Source of the DNA: Hyposmocoma kahamanoa
Lineage: Eukaryota > Arthropoda > Insecta > Lepidoptera > Cosmopterigidae
Length of the DNA: 64,000 nucleotides
Direction of reading: 5' to 3'
NCBI RefSeq assembly: GCF_003589595.1
Contig: NW_020653718.1
Location: 3,262,291 to 3,326,290 of the forward strand
The notes under the pieces were generated by a model. That model was given only the letters and a program-made list of their open reading frames with translations. It was not told the origin of the DNA and made no database searches. Of this stretch, positions 30,529 through 41,165 are shown one piece after another. The stretch's first letter is position 1, and every line of letters starts with the position of its first letter. A program made the translations under genes and the position numbers.

Positions 30529-30621
30529 AACAGTAAACCTATTTGTGATAGAGTTCGTCCGAAGAAGCACTGCCATCATGCTTATACTTGCCGCCAAGCA
30601 GTAATGTGAGTTCTGCGTTTG
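30529..30621 (+). mobile_element. Rep-A 5' fragment
   Basis: TTTGTGATAGAGTTCGTCC and TTGCCGCCAAGCAGTAATGT. It stops at the hairpin. Confidence 0.75.
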
Positions 30622-30699
30622 CATGTGGCAACTTGGGCAAGCCAAATTCGTTGTTCATGTTATATGAAAATTAAATTCAAATAACTGTTTTATAAAAAA

Positions 30700-30942
30700 A
30701 AGCCCCGACCTCGAAAATTCGTGGAATTTCATCTATTTGCCAAGTTTTCATCCCCTAGCTTGCCACCCTTAGAGGTGGAATATTTTCTTTAAATTTAAAT
30801 GGGACCAATACTGAACCTAACTTCCTACAAAAAAAAACCATCAAAATCGGTTCACAAATGCCAGAAACAATCGCGTAATATACAAACAAAGAAACACAGT
30901 TGAATTCAGAACTTCCTCCTTTTTTAAAGTCTGTTGAAAATA
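30700..30942. repeat. H repeat, copy 3
   Basis: Same orientation as copy 1: CCCCGACCTCGAAAATTCGT, CCACCCTTAGAGGTGGAATA, AAAATCGGTTCACAAATGCC and CTTCCTCCTTTTTTAAAGTC. Confidence 0.7.
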
Positions 30943-31039
30943 GTTTAATTTCCAATTATTTTATACATTATTTTATGTCATTACCACATATATAATAATA
31001 ATTTAACACACAACCAAAGTTACCCGGTCCCAAATTAGA

Positions 31040-31075
31040 TATTCCCTATACTATGAGTACCAGAGCAAAGGAATT
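31040..31075 (+). repeat. Short dispersed repeat (ACCAGAGCAA type)
   Basis: TATTCCCTATACTATGAGTA and CCAGAGCAAAGGAATTCAC match 14665-14715. Confidence 0.45.
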
Positions 31076-31079
31076 CACT

Positions 31080-31815
31080 CTGCGTTTTTCCCAGAACAAC
31101 TAGATCAAAACAAATATATAAAAGTCCACTTCCCAAATTGGCCTTACTTGGAATGGTACGTGGGACCTCCTTATCCTGTAAGATCGCCAAAGTTGTCATT
31201 TATTTTTACATAAATATTTTATAACAGATGTAGGTATTTAATTCTCCTTCAGAATGGGCGAACAAAGAGATATGTATAAGTTTATGCTGTAATATCGAAA
31301 ACAATTACAATAAGGTCCATTATTAGAACATCGCACTCCATTTTGCATACAATAATGCACATTTCAAGGGGCCTTAAGGACAATACCTGTTGTATAGAGC
31401 TTGAAAATCACTATTACTATGTAACAGGTAGTAATCGTTACAGAAAGATCAGAGATCATTGAGGAAGTTTTAAGAATAGAGTAGAAAAAGAAAATAGAAG
31501 ATGTTTGTGCATCTAATAAGTCACGACAGTTTTATTAAAAGCTTTGGCAAGCAAGGAAAAAATGCTCACTTATACCAAGAAGATATATTGGTAGACCAAC
31601 TTTTCTCGATACGTGACACGTGTCTACAAGGACAAGCCCCGTAAAGAACCGGGTCTCCTCTATCTATCTATTGATATGGCATAATCCGCCATGACGGTTC
31701 TCTACGAGCTGAGTTTTCAACAGTTTTGGACATGCAAGATTTCATCAGGTTGCTTTCCTTTACAGTTATCAAGAAGTATTGCTATTGTAATAGAAACTCC
31801 TGTGTGATAGGATCC
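31080..31815. other. Unassigned stretch left of a LINE fragment
   Basis: No supported feature. It might be decayed upstream LINE sequence. Confidence 0.35.
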
Positions 31816-31820
31816 TAAGT

Positions 31821-32093
31821 CTCAAATTAAGATTGCGCATTGTACGCTGTTACGTCTTCTCATTCCTACTACACGTATACGACGTAGAAACTAAGACTCT
31901 CACACAGAACACAACTAGGATTCTCGAGGCTTTTGAGATGTGGATTTACCGCCGTATTTTGAGAATCTCGTGGCGTGACCGGGTTACAAATGTTAAAATA
32001 TTCAATAAACTGAAGAAAAAACTAGAGATTATGGACACCATTAAGTACAGAAAGATGTCGTACTTCGAGCACGTGATAAGGAATAAGTAAAAA
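31821..32093 (+). pseudogene. LINE ORF2 C-terminal fragment (RTE-like: EAFEMW..YRR.LRISW)
   Basis: An open frame from CTC at 31821 gives LKLRLRIVRCYVFSFLLHVY, then TTRILEAFEMWIYRRILRIS, WRDRVTNVKIFNKL and IKYRKMSYFEHVIRNK, with a stop at about 32088. This matches the segment after the RT domain in RTE/BovB-like elements, where RLxAFEMWxYRRxLxISW is strongly conserved. The conserved G-V-E of the preceding strand is changed (VYDVETKTL). The element is cut 66 bp before a Rep-A copy; no 3' UTR is recognised. It lacks RT and endonuclease, so it is inactive. Confidence 0.85.
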
Positions 32094-32159
32094 TTACTCC
32101 AGCTGACCATCCCTGTCCTCGTAACATATGTTTAAATCTTTTATATATAAAACATGTCT

Positions 32160-32459
32160 TTTTTATGATACCAAATGACGGGATGAACAAGTCGTGCGCC
32201 TGATAGTAAGCGACACGCCTGTCCATGACAGTTGTAGTGCCACATAGGCATTTAAATTACAAAGATCTGAAGGGTAATGACGCTGCTCCCGTCACCCAGA
32301 AACATAAATTGTCAAGTCGCATGTGGGTGTAATTTCACCAACACCTTTACCCTTCAAAACCGGAACGCAGTAATGACGGTTGACGGCTTGACGGTACAAA
32401 TAGGTAAGGTGGCAGTATTTCTCTGGACGGACTCTTTCACTAGGAGCTCTACTGCTAGC
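32160..32459 (-). mobile_element. Rep-A, full length
   Basis: Runs from the A-run end (TTTTATGATACCAAATGACG) to the 5' terminus (AGGAGCTCTACTGCTAG). The hairpin block is damaged here (AGTAATGACGGTTGACGG). Confidence 0.9.
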
Positions 32460-32828
32460 ACATTACCACTAGTAATTAGATATCTGTTACTCAAGTAACA
32501 CATCACTACAGGACCGTTTCTCATGCACGGCCATATTTTAAGCAAAATTAGCATAATATGAAACTCGCATATCAATTAAATGTTAATTTATATTTATTAT
32601 ATTGAATACTTTTTATTACAGTTATAACTAAAGAAGCGAAAGGGACAAATATTTTACGTAATTCGGGAAGCTCTGTTTACACTGAGACAGTTAATTGATA
32701 CATGTTAATCAACAAGCGGTGTAAATGATTACATTAAAAGAGTCCTATGAAATACCTCCAAACTTAATGGATGATGAACTAATTAATGTGAGTTGCTGGT
32801 AAAATTACAGGTATAATCCCATAGTCAG

Positions 32829-33013
32829 AAGCAGTAGAGATCCTTGTGGAAGAGTTCATCCAGTTTGGAAGGGTAAGGGTGCTGATGAAGTTGCAGGCAC
32901 ATGGGACTTGTCAACTTATGTCTCTTTGCAAATGAAAGCTCCGAGTGGCACTGCCACTGTTACGGATAGGCATGTCGCTTACCACCAGGCGCACGACTTG
33001 TTCGTCCCGTCAC
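32829..33013 (+). mobile_element. Rep-A with a 70-bp internal deletion
   Basis: GAAGAGTTCATCCAG joins directly to TTTGGAAGGGTAAGGGTGCT, removing the hairpin region. The 3' end stops at CGTCCCGTCAC. Confidence 0.85.
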
Positions 33014-33019
33014 AAATTC

Positions 33020-33265
33020 TCTCTACATAAGTTTAGTTTATAGTGACACCCCCTATCAACCACTTGGTTACTATAAACGTGCAAACAATCCAGCACAGGG
33101 ACCTTCTCAGTCAGGTCCTGACCCCAGATCAACCAGTTTGCGTTGACTTAATCCGGTTCTCAAAAGGCATTGGGTGAGTTGCTCCGGTTGCACGTACAGC
33201 ACCCTCCCTATTTTCCAGATAGGTGTCGGAACTGTAGGCACCGTTAATTGCGCTGTATTAAGTTG
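33020..33265. other. Unassigned stretch between Rep-A copies
   Basis: No recognised repeat or gene. Confidence 0.4.
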
Positions 33266-33271
33266 AACCCA

Positions 33272-33369
33272 GTTAAACTACAGGCATAAACGGCTTATCA
33301 ACTTCATGTCTCAGGGCGACGGGCGCAGTGGCAGTGCAGCCCCTCAGATCGTTGCATTTAAAGCTCTAG
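33272..33369 (+). mobile_element. Rep-A middle fragment
   Basis: CATGTCTCAGGGCGACGGGC to TTTAAAGCTCT; interrupted at that point by the 5' end of another copy. Confidence 0.8.
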
Positions 33370-33580
33370 CAATAGTAGTAATAGAGCTCCTTATGACAGA
33401 GTTCGTCCGGATATTATTACTAGCTACCCTATTTCTGCCGCCAAGCAGTAATGTGAGTAATACTTTATCCCTCCGATTGCGATTTAAAGCTCTTAGTGGC
33501 ACTGCAACTGCTATGTACAGGCGTGTCGCTTACCACCAGGTGCACGACTTTTTCGTCTCATCAATTTATATCGTAAAAAA
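33370..33580 (+). mobile_element. Rep-A with internal deletion, tandem to the previous copy
   Basis: Starts at the standard 5' end (AGTAATAGAGCTCC) inside or directly after the preceding copy. The middle is deleted between the hairpin and GCGATTTAAAGCTCTTAG. 3' end TTATATCGTAAAAAA. Confidence 0.8.
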
Positions 33581-33584
33581 TCAC

Positions 33585-34145
33585 ATACAAACATATAACT
33601 CACCAAATTGAACAACCAACGCGTTTCCATAATGGACAGAATCTTTTTAAACTTCACAGGCAAAGTAAGGTGATAAAACTAGTACGTATAATAAATCATT
33701 ACTCCACCTTTGCACAAGTCTCGGGCTATATATAAAGCAATATGTTACCGCTTATCTTTTTAGGGCCTGTTGTAAGGCACACGACGACGTGAGTCATGTC
33801 TGCGGTTTTTTTAAATCTTTTTATGAGATTGCGAATTTAGTAGATTGGCAATGAAGTGTTTATTGTTTAGAGATGTGACACCGGGTTGTATTTATCTAAA
33901 TGATATAGACTGGGTCTTAGAACAATGGGGTACGCTTCAAAGCTTCCTATCCTGATTTTTATAACTAACATTAAAGTAGTTCAGGGTAACACATATTACC
34001 TGTATAGTAATTTTCGTCTTGAGCTCGAACTTGTTTTATCAATTATTTAATTTTATACATACAGGATGTGTTACGGCTATGGGCCACGGAGGGAAAGTAC
34101 TGTAAAATATTGTAGACAAAATATTTTGCTACATAGATACATTGT
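33585..34145. other. AT-rich unassigned stretch
   Basis: Nothing recognisable. Confidence 0.4.
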
Positions 34146-34150
34146 TTTAC

Positions 34151-34252
34151 AGTCAACCATGACCATGGGACCTGTAAAGGGTCCGAAACGTCGGTTTGTC
34201 TGTAAATACAAATATACGCGATTTAAATCCGGAAAAATAGTTGTTTTACTTT
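34151..34252 (-). repeat. FB-E right arm only
   Basis: GTCAACCATGACCATGGGAC, CGAAACGTCGGTTTGTCTGT, ACGCGATTTAAATCCGGAAA. The partner arm is absent. Confidence 0.7.
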
Positions 34253-34503
34253 TAACAGTAAGTATTACCCCCACTGCTTCACTGAGCAGTGAAGGATTTT
34301 GAGACCTTTGCGCAGCAATAGGACACAATGGTTAATAAAAAAAGTGACACGGCATGCAAAGAACTTTAAAAAGTTGCTTGCCTCATCTGGGTATTGAACC
34401 AATCAAAATTGTGAAAAGAAAACAGACACTAGTTTTATGATGCCGACCACGACCAAAGGGATATATAGATTAATTTCTTTTAAGTAACATAGTATCTTAA
34501 ATT

Positions 34504-34783
34504 CATTGACTTACTAATAAATGGACGACGGGTCTAATACAAAAACCACGAAAAAATGTCCCAAGTCAACCTATTTATACGTAGTGACATGTAAAGGAAT
34601 ATGAAAAAGCTAAAACGTTGAATTTAAATTGTAATGTCATCGTAGTACTGTCTAATTTTGCTTGCTTCGCTGTCAGTCGAACAAACGAAGACTAAAGCGT
34701 GAATGACGCTCTGTATACGATTTAAACATAAGTTCGGACACTTTTTAGCGCAGACCCGACGTCCATATAATTGTAAGTCAATG
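34504..34783 (+). mobile_element. MITE-G copy 3, 280 bp, with atypical flanks
   Basis: Same ends as the others, with a small internal deletion near the right arm (ATTTAAACATAAGTTCGG). Instead of an 8-bp duplication it is flanked by a 19-bp direct repeat starting TAACATAGTATCTTAAATT (34485-34503 and 34786-34804), with two extra A on the right. Confidence 0.85.
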
Positions 34784-34875
34784 AATAACATAGTATCTTA
34801 AATTGAAGGAATAAACGATTAGGTTCCAATTTTAAAATCAAATAATGTATGAAACTCGATCCTTGAGTGCTAACT

Positions 34876-34963
34876 AGGGCCTTTTCAAGGTGAAAGTGAA
34901 TAGACTATGTTTATCGACTGAGACGGAGGTCAAATGCGCAGATCTGTTTTATAAAAAAAAAGG
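34876..34963 (+). pseudogene. Short LINE ORF2 terminus (same type as 57.9 kb)
   Basis: Frame GLFKVKVNRLCLSTETEVKC followed by ADLFYK. The TEVKCA end matches MEVKCA at 58.2 kb. Only the last 28 codons are present. Confidence 0.55.
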
Positions 34964-34964
34964 A

Positions 34965-35330
34965 ATTGAGAATCACGGAATAAAAAACAATGGAAGTCCC
35001 AAAGTCTCGATTACTATCAAAAGCGCTCTCGTCAAAATGCACGAAAACAAATGATAAATACTTCGAAATCTTGATAATGATCTGTATGTTCGATACTTGG
35101 TTGAGTGGTATTGGCTCACTCATAACCATAAATCCGTAGTGTAAGATCTAATGTGCGTGCTTTTCATTTTTTTTAGCGTATTGGCCGTAGTATGTGCTCC
35201 AGAAATATTATATTAGCTACATTATTAGTATAGTTAATTTGATGTAAATGAAGACTGCGCAGAGTGCGAAAAATGTGTATCTATAGGTTTAGAAAGAAAA
35301 AAAATACATTTATTTGACTACCAAATAATC
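34965..35330. other. AT-rich unassigned stretch
   Basis: No supported feature. Confidence 0.35.
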
Positions 35331-35334
35331 AAAT

Positions 35335-35500
35335 TTAGACACAAATAAATAATTACAGAAGAAAACCATAAATAAAAGTAATTAAAAAAGATTATTTACA
35401 TAAACAAAGACTAACTATATAAAGATACCTAGTGTAGTGCCAGCTGCGATAATACAAGGGTCACTAATTCAGTATTTGCAGGAAAACGAAATGTTTATGA
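35335..35500 (-). repeat. LINE-like 3' UTR repeat, copy 2
   Basis: GTAGTGCCAGCTGCG, AAGGGTCACTAATTCAGTAT and TTGCAGGAAAACG follow the order of 3600-3670. Confidence 0.5.
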
Positions 35501-35539
35501 ACTTTAAAATGAAATAAAAAATAATATAATAATATAATA

Positions 35540-35905
35540 ACTCGCCCACACTCATAGCCCCGCACTAGGAAAACCCTGTATCGCGGGTGCCATGGGTGTG
35601 TGTACACAGACAATCACAGATTACACTCAAACTCACGAGAGACATGAAAGTATATACGAATACAAATATCGAGTTCTTAGGTTTTCGCGATTGTTACACA
35701 TAGGAAATGAAACTATTTTTCCGATATTAAGCCGCGTATATTTGTTTTTCAAACAAACCAACAGTTCTGGCCTAGTCTTTACAGGTCTCATGGTCACGGT
35801 TTTATTTCCTAAGAATATCTATATATTTATTTCGGCACAGTAATCGAACCCGGGATCTCTTCGGTGGCAGTCCAGCATGGTAACCGTTCGGCCACGGAGG
35901 AGAAA
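35540..35905 (-). mobile_element. SINE-C interrupted by FB-E
   Basis: The body (35540-35665: CCCGCACTAGGAAAACCCTG, GCGGGTGCCATGGGTGTG, TTACACTCAAACTCACGAGA) and the tRNA-like head (35832-35905, reverse of GGCCGAACGGTTACC as A-box region and GGGTTCGATTAC as B box) are separated by an FB-E copy. Removing that insert restores the expected SINE-C order. Confidence 0.8.
35667..35812 (+). mobile_element. FB-E, left arm with truncated right arm, nested in SINE-C
   Basis: Begins TCGAGTTCTTAGGTTTTCGC exactly as the 20962 copy does, which fixes the left boundary of FB-E. It keeps CAAACAAACCAACAGTTCTG and GGTCTCATGGTCACGG, then only TTATTTCCTA of the right end. Confidence 0.75.
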
Positions 35906-35909
35906 TATA

Positions 35910-37490
35910 TGAAAGAGATATAAAAAAATTGCGAAGAATATTAAAGTTTCAAAACCAAGTACGTTTCTAAAACAGTCCATGGATAGCCACACAACGGCCC
36001 CGCTCTTTTCATATTAATGATTAACCAATTACAGAATGACTACCATAGCCGCGCACCGGCCCCGCCTATTTCCCGCTACGCATAGCCACGGACGCGTCTG
36101 CATTACCACGTACGACCCTGCTTTGGTGCGAGTGTGCGAGCTCGCGTAAGATGATTGGTAAAATCTCAGACCGTGGGAGACCGGTTAGGACAAAAATATT
36201 CTGTTAGGGAGTCATTACGAATGGCACGATACGGCTGCCTTCCTGGTACACTGATACTATAAATATGAATTTGAATAATACCTACAATCCAAACAAAATG
36301 CTTCAGTGTGTTAAATGTTCGAGAGAAGTAGAGTCAAAGCATCACGCAATATTAAATATGTTAATAGCGCATCTAAACAATAAAAATCTATCAGACTCTA
36401 ATACTGGCACAAAAAATGAATCAACACTGTTTTATTTCATCTTAGAGCTTGACAGCTGAGCATTTGCATCTGTCACTTAAATTCTAGACGGATATCTAGC
36501 TCATAAACTAAAAAACTAGGTTCACTGAACTTGTAGTAAGCTGGCCTTTCTCGATTTGGTCTGCTTAATACGAAAAATGATTAAAATTCTATATTAATTT
36601 TTATTACTATCAACCCATATTCGTGTCACAGCCAGATATGGTTTCTTTTAGGTAGGTTATTTACATTAATCCACTGCTCAACATATTTACGAAGAGATAT
36701 GTATATAATTTCAAGAGGTAGATAGTCGAACGACATTCCTTTAGGTTCGAAGCGATAATTAAAGAACCTAACCTACAAAAGATGTTTCAGCATTTCGCGC
36801 AATTTCCATTCAATAACGGTCTATATCATTCATTACTTTCACAAGTCACACAAAGGCCAATATCGTCTTAATAAATTCACACCGTCGTCTCAAATAGCAA
36901 AAGGAGCAAAAATCTATCAAAAGAACCACAGGCTGTGTATTGCACTCATCATTTGCATTTCTAGAGTATAAAAAAAAGATTCCCATTGAAAAGGGACCAT
37001 CATTGTTTCTACATAGCTGATATAACACATTTGACGGCTTTTGCTGTTTATCATCCGTGCTATAGATTTAGGAATGGTACAGAAATGAAATGTGATAATT
37101 ATAATTACCAAGAGGTAAGTGGGCAGAGAAAGGCGTGGCTTGATAACATTACAAAAATGGACAGGAGTTGCGAGCTCTGGCTACTTGTCATACCTCGCGC
37201 AATTGGAGGCCAACTTTCGCTAGTTAGTAGGGCACTACGGGAAGAAGAAGCAAGGCATCCAGCCTCCATGGATAACCAGCGGACTGACCGACAACAAAGT
37301 CTGATCTTGCTAGACTGACAGGAATTCAAATTAGACAGACTTTCTATAAAGTCGGGACAGAATTCTGACGCGAGCAGACGACTCCTTCTGAATTTGTACA
37401 GTCAGACCATACAAGAAGACTGAGAGGTACTGATGACAGACCAATGTTGCATATTTTCTATTTGTAAACGATTAGAACAGGGGGTCTTCT
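35910..37490. other. Repeat-poor stretch with a CpG-rich core
   Basis: About 1.6 kb. The core at 36020-36150 is rich in CpG (CCGCGCACCGGCCCCGCC, GCCACGGACGCGTCTGC). Downstream, a 64-codon plus frame (36265-36459) has a CVKC and a nearby HH pair, too little to call a zinc finger. A plus frame ending near 37318 contains QRKAWLDNITKMDRSCELW, faintly like LINE ORF2 ends. If a promoter exists in the window, the CpG-rich core is a candidate; nothing confirms it. Confidence 0.4.
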
Positions 37491-37495
37491 CCCGT

Positions 37496-37895
37496 CATCG
37501 AGTATATAACCAGAAATAGACACGAAATATCAGGTCGTTTGTTTAAAAACTATTCTGCCTTGTCATTACTGTGACAACTGCGCTCCGATTGGCCAAGCCG
37601 AATTCAAAACAATTGACGGGTGTCATCAATGGGTGTCGTCAATTGTTTGACTTCAAATCGACCAGTTAACTTGAGCGTTGCTATAATGGACGAAAATGGA
37701 ACAGCACGCAATTGTTAGAGATATTGTCTTTATTACAATAAATACAGAATATTTTTGGACTATACTACAGGTCAGTTGTTGGCCTGTCTTTATTTCAGTG
37801 CAAACGAGAGTTGATATTTATAAGTGATGTATCACTGATGATACCCGGAATGTCTGGCTCTGATTTCGTCTCTATTTCTGGTTATATTCTCGATG
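37496..37895. mobile_element. 400-bp MITE with 33-bp inverted ends
   Basis: The left end begins CATCGAGTATATAACCAGAA and continues to ACGAAAT; the right end is its inverse with two mismatches in 33. The interior is non-coding. I see no convincing target duplication, so the superfamily is open. Only one copy in the window. Confidence 0.75.
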
Positions 37896-38251
37896 GTCAA
37901 GTATAAAGTTTCATTCGCGACATGCATGTTTTCATTTGGTCAAGTAAAACTTATTTGACGGTAATTGTTACGGACGGATGTCGGAGACGGAGAACGATAA
38001 TAGACCCCAGGTTAGCACCACACTATAGTATTACCTAAGTTCTGGTTCAAGTAGAATGTCTATTCTACTTTTACACTTTGGACTTTAATTTTTGAAAGAA
38101 AAAGAGGGTGGAGACCTTTACCCGCCCGTGGGACAGAACAGACACATACTTAATAATAATGAAAAATAAAAAAGCAAAAATATAACCATTTTGTTTAGGT
38201 CTTTTGTCATATAACTTTTAATCGTTCTGGGGTTTCAGAGGGAGATTGTTT

Positions 38252-38430
38252 TATAAAACCAAGTGACGGGACGAATAAGACGTACGCCTGTCGCAATTGC
38301 AAAGATCTTAGGGGCAGTTCTACTGCACCAGTCACTCTGAGACATAAGTACCCTTACTCTTCCAAACCGGAACGCAGTAATGCGCACATTACTGCTTAGC
38401 GGCAGAAACAGGGAGCTCTGCTTCTACTAC
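38252..38430 (-). mobile_element. Rep-A with internal deletions
   Basis: TTATAAAACCAAGTGACGGG to GGGAGCTCTGCTTCTACTA. The hairpin is retained (AGTAATG-CGCA-CATTACT). Confidence 0.85.
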
Positions 38431-38846
38431 AGGTATTAATCACTGTATATACACAATCTTTTCTAAAATGTTCTACCTTGCAATTAATTCAGCCTATTAG
38501 CATTTCTCAAAGCAGGAATTGCCACAATCCAATTATAAAAATTAATAAATGAAAAAAAGTATCCTCATTTTTTTCTAAAAAATAATTAGTGACCGTTTTT
38601 TAGTTATTATTTGTTGTTATAAAAAATTCCAAAGCACAAGCAATAATTATGTAATTATTCATTTCTACGACAAAAAAGAGCCTTGAAATGTGGTAGTTAG
38701 TGACCTCTTGCGAATGCTTCAGAAGCGATATAGGCAGAAAAAGCTCTTATGAATAATAATCAAGTAATTAGTAATTTATAAAATCGTACTCGAAAAATAA
38801 TGGAAGAGTGAGTTGCTATAAAATAATCTCAATACAGAGTACCAAC

Positions 38847-39050
38847 AAAACCGACCTTAAAGGTTCGTGAAAATACATCTATTTGTTAAGTTTTATTTCA
38901 GATTCATTCCCTTATTTTTTTCCAACAAAAAAGAATAATCAAAATCGGTTCACAAACAGAGTTGCCGCGTAATATAGGTACAGACATATAAAAAAATACA
39001 ATACATGTCGTAAAAGAACCTCCTCCTTTTTTAAAGTTGGTTAAAAATTA
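38847..39050. repeat. H repeat, copy 4, internally deleted
   Basis: AAAACCGACCTTAAAGGTTC and CTCCTCCTTTTTTAAAGTTG at the ends. The GGTGGAATATT block is gone. Confidence 0.65.
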
Positions 39051-39132
39051 TCTACGCATAACTAGGTTGCATTAAAGCATAATCTGTCATCAATTTATAT
39101 CCAGTATTAATAAAGATCCAAAAGAATTTGAC

Positions 39133-39574
39133 CGGCGCACAGTGGGCCCAAATTAATAATTCTTGGACACAGGAATAACTTGTGGAATATCGAGCGATTT
39201 TTTTTATACGATAGGTAACAACATTCCTAACAACTTTTATTCTTGTATAATTTCTTGAAAAGTTGAAAGTTTCGGAGAAAACAAAAATTTTTTTTTATTG
39301 TATGGATGAATATACATTTTATTTTTTATCTCAAAATATACGAAAAAGTAATGTGCATAGGTTACTTACAGTATAGTTCTAATCATTTTCTTTGTTATTT
39401 ATTTTTTAACACAATATAGTAATTTCTACTCAACTCAATCAACTTTTCAAGAAATTTTACATGAATAAAAGTTGTTAGAAATGTTTTTATCTATCATATA
39501 AAGAAAAATTAGCTCTATACTCCACAAGTTATTCCTATGTCCAAGAATTATCAATTTGGGCCCACTGTGCGCCG
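39133..39574. mobile_element. Long-arm foldback MITE, 442 bp
   Basis: Both ends start CGGCGCACAGTGGGCCCAAA. The inverted arms extend about 134 bp (39133-39266 and 39440-39574) with scattered mismatches, leaving a centre of about 170 bp. Long arms and no ORF make it a strong hairpin former. No clear target duplication and no other copy here. Confidence 0.8.
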
Positions 39575-39604
39575 TAATGAAATTTCATTTTATTTTAATG
39601 ACGT

Positions 39605-39910
39605 ACCAGCTTTTTTAAATACAAAACCACCGTGAAGCGCAGGCCACAACCACGAATGACCTCTGAGGGTAGCGGACTCGGTTCGTTGTTCTTGCCCAAC
39701 ATAGAGGAGCCCGAGATGGAAGGCTCACCTGGTGTTCGGCCAGCCTTACATTTGGAATCGGGGGACCGTAGTATCTTCCTTGTCGCTCCTCCTACAGCGG
39801 AGAGGGGGAACACTCCGGGGGTTTAGTGCGGTCGGGCTGCTGCCCTTCAGGGTTCAGCCCAGTCCCACATAACCCCGGCTCTGTCCCCGCAGGGCAGATT
39901 CCCTCAGATA
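39605..39910 (+). repeat. GC-richer segment, possible LINE 3' part
   Basis: A 64-codon plus frame (39632-39826) ends ERGNTPGV. The segment is unlike its AT-rich surroundings in composition and ends in GATAATAATAATTAAAAAAA, as a LINE tail might. I do not recognise the peptide. It starts 30 bp after the foldback MITE. Confidence 0.4.
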
Positions 39911-40024
39911 ATAATAATTAAAAAAAATGAATAGATGCCTTCGTTCGTGGTGTGCGCTGAGACTCAGACATATTAGCTAAACTAACTTGAACCGGGACAA
40001 TCGGGGCTTTGTAGGGACTGTCAC

Positions 40025-40438
40025 TGACTCCTTTATACATTTTACACTTTTTTTTCTGGTTGTCATGGTGGCGGTGATTTGTTAATTACACGTATTGTGT
40101 CAAGTGAAAAGTCGACTTGTATTTATGGAAAATATTTTTTTAATTTGTGATAGCCGAAACGAACCCGGAACAGCATCGTCGGCATCAGGGACCACCTCAA
40201 GAGTATACCCATTTAAACAAAAAGAATTTTCCAAATCGATCCATAATGTATGCCTATAAAATTTGAGGAATTTTCTCGATTTCCATGGATCCCCTTATCA
40301 GATTCTGACTTCGTGATAATGCCCTTTCAAACAAAAAAAGAATTTTCAAAATCGGTCCACAATTGACGGAGAAATCTGAAAACATATATACAGCCGAACG
40401 TATAACCTCCTCCGTTTTTTGAAGTCGGTTAAAAATAA
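40025..40438. repeat. H repeat, variant with extra 5' segment
   Basis: Right end CCTCCTCCGTTTTTTGAAGT as in H. Left of it, CGTATTGTGTCAAGTGAAAA, TTTGTGATAG and GATTTCCATGGATCCCCTTA are shared with 50800-51045 but not with the other H copies. The two define a subfamily. Confidence 0.6.
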
Positions 40439-40460
40439 GGTGGTTTGCATTATTATAACA

Positions 40461-40592
40461 CGTTGATGACTTTACCACTTCAGTCAACCGTCGCTATGGG
40501 ACCTATTAAGGATCAGAGACGTTCGTTTGCTTAGAAAAAAGAAATACCTGTACGCGATTTAAATCCGGAACAATAGTTTCACTTCCTACATA
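40461..40592 (-). repeat. FB-E right arm only
   Basis: ACTTCAGTCAACCGTCGCTA, GGGACC, TACGCGATTTAAATCCGGAA, GTTTCACTTCCTA. Confidence 0.65.
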
Positions 40593-40792
40593 ATTTAGTG
40601 TTAGAAGTAACCACTCATAATTTTAATTTATTCATTGACAATCACATATGAGTAATTGAACGTGGTTCATCATTTTCAACCCATTAAGTCGCTCTATTAG
40701 TTCGTGAAGCTGGCCCTATGCGTGTTGGTGACTTCACACTTTTTCCAGTTGTGAGCCTTATATAGATAATTGATTGTTCTAGGACGTGCCCT

Positions 40793-40850
40793 AGGGTGAA
40801 CTCCTTTGCTCTGGTATTCACAGTACAGGGAATTCCCTACTTTGAGACCA
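40793..40850 (-). repeat. Short dispersed repeat (reverse of 14665)
   Basis: CTCCTTTGCTCTGGTATTCA and AGGGAATTCCCTACTTTGAG. Confidence 0.45.
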
Positions 40851-41165
40851 GGTATATGGTGTGGTGGTCCCCCACATTATTATATTATTATTATTATTAT
40901 GTTCTTCTAATTTATCTCATCCTGCTGGCTGGTTTTTACCACACTTACATAACGAAATCGAGCAAATGCAGTATGGCGTGGATCTATGTGGAGTGTGAAT
41001 AATAAGAGCCTATTTCGTCCTCGTCTTCCATCTGCATGAACTTTCTGACAAGTATTGAAGATTAGAGACTGCTTTCTGTGGGAGATAACATATGTTTGGT
41101 GGTAAATTCTGGAAATACAATGACTGGTGAAGCTGTTTGGGAATGACGCCGGTGGTTGAAATTTA

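Noticed and set aside
36265..36459. Possible zinc-finger peptide (CVKC and HH)
   Set aside because: Spacing does not match a known finger class and there is only one Cys pair.
36986..37318. LINE-like QRKAWLDNITKMDRS peptide
   Set aside because: Resembles LINE ORF2 tails only over a few residues; no flanking motif or 3' UTR match.
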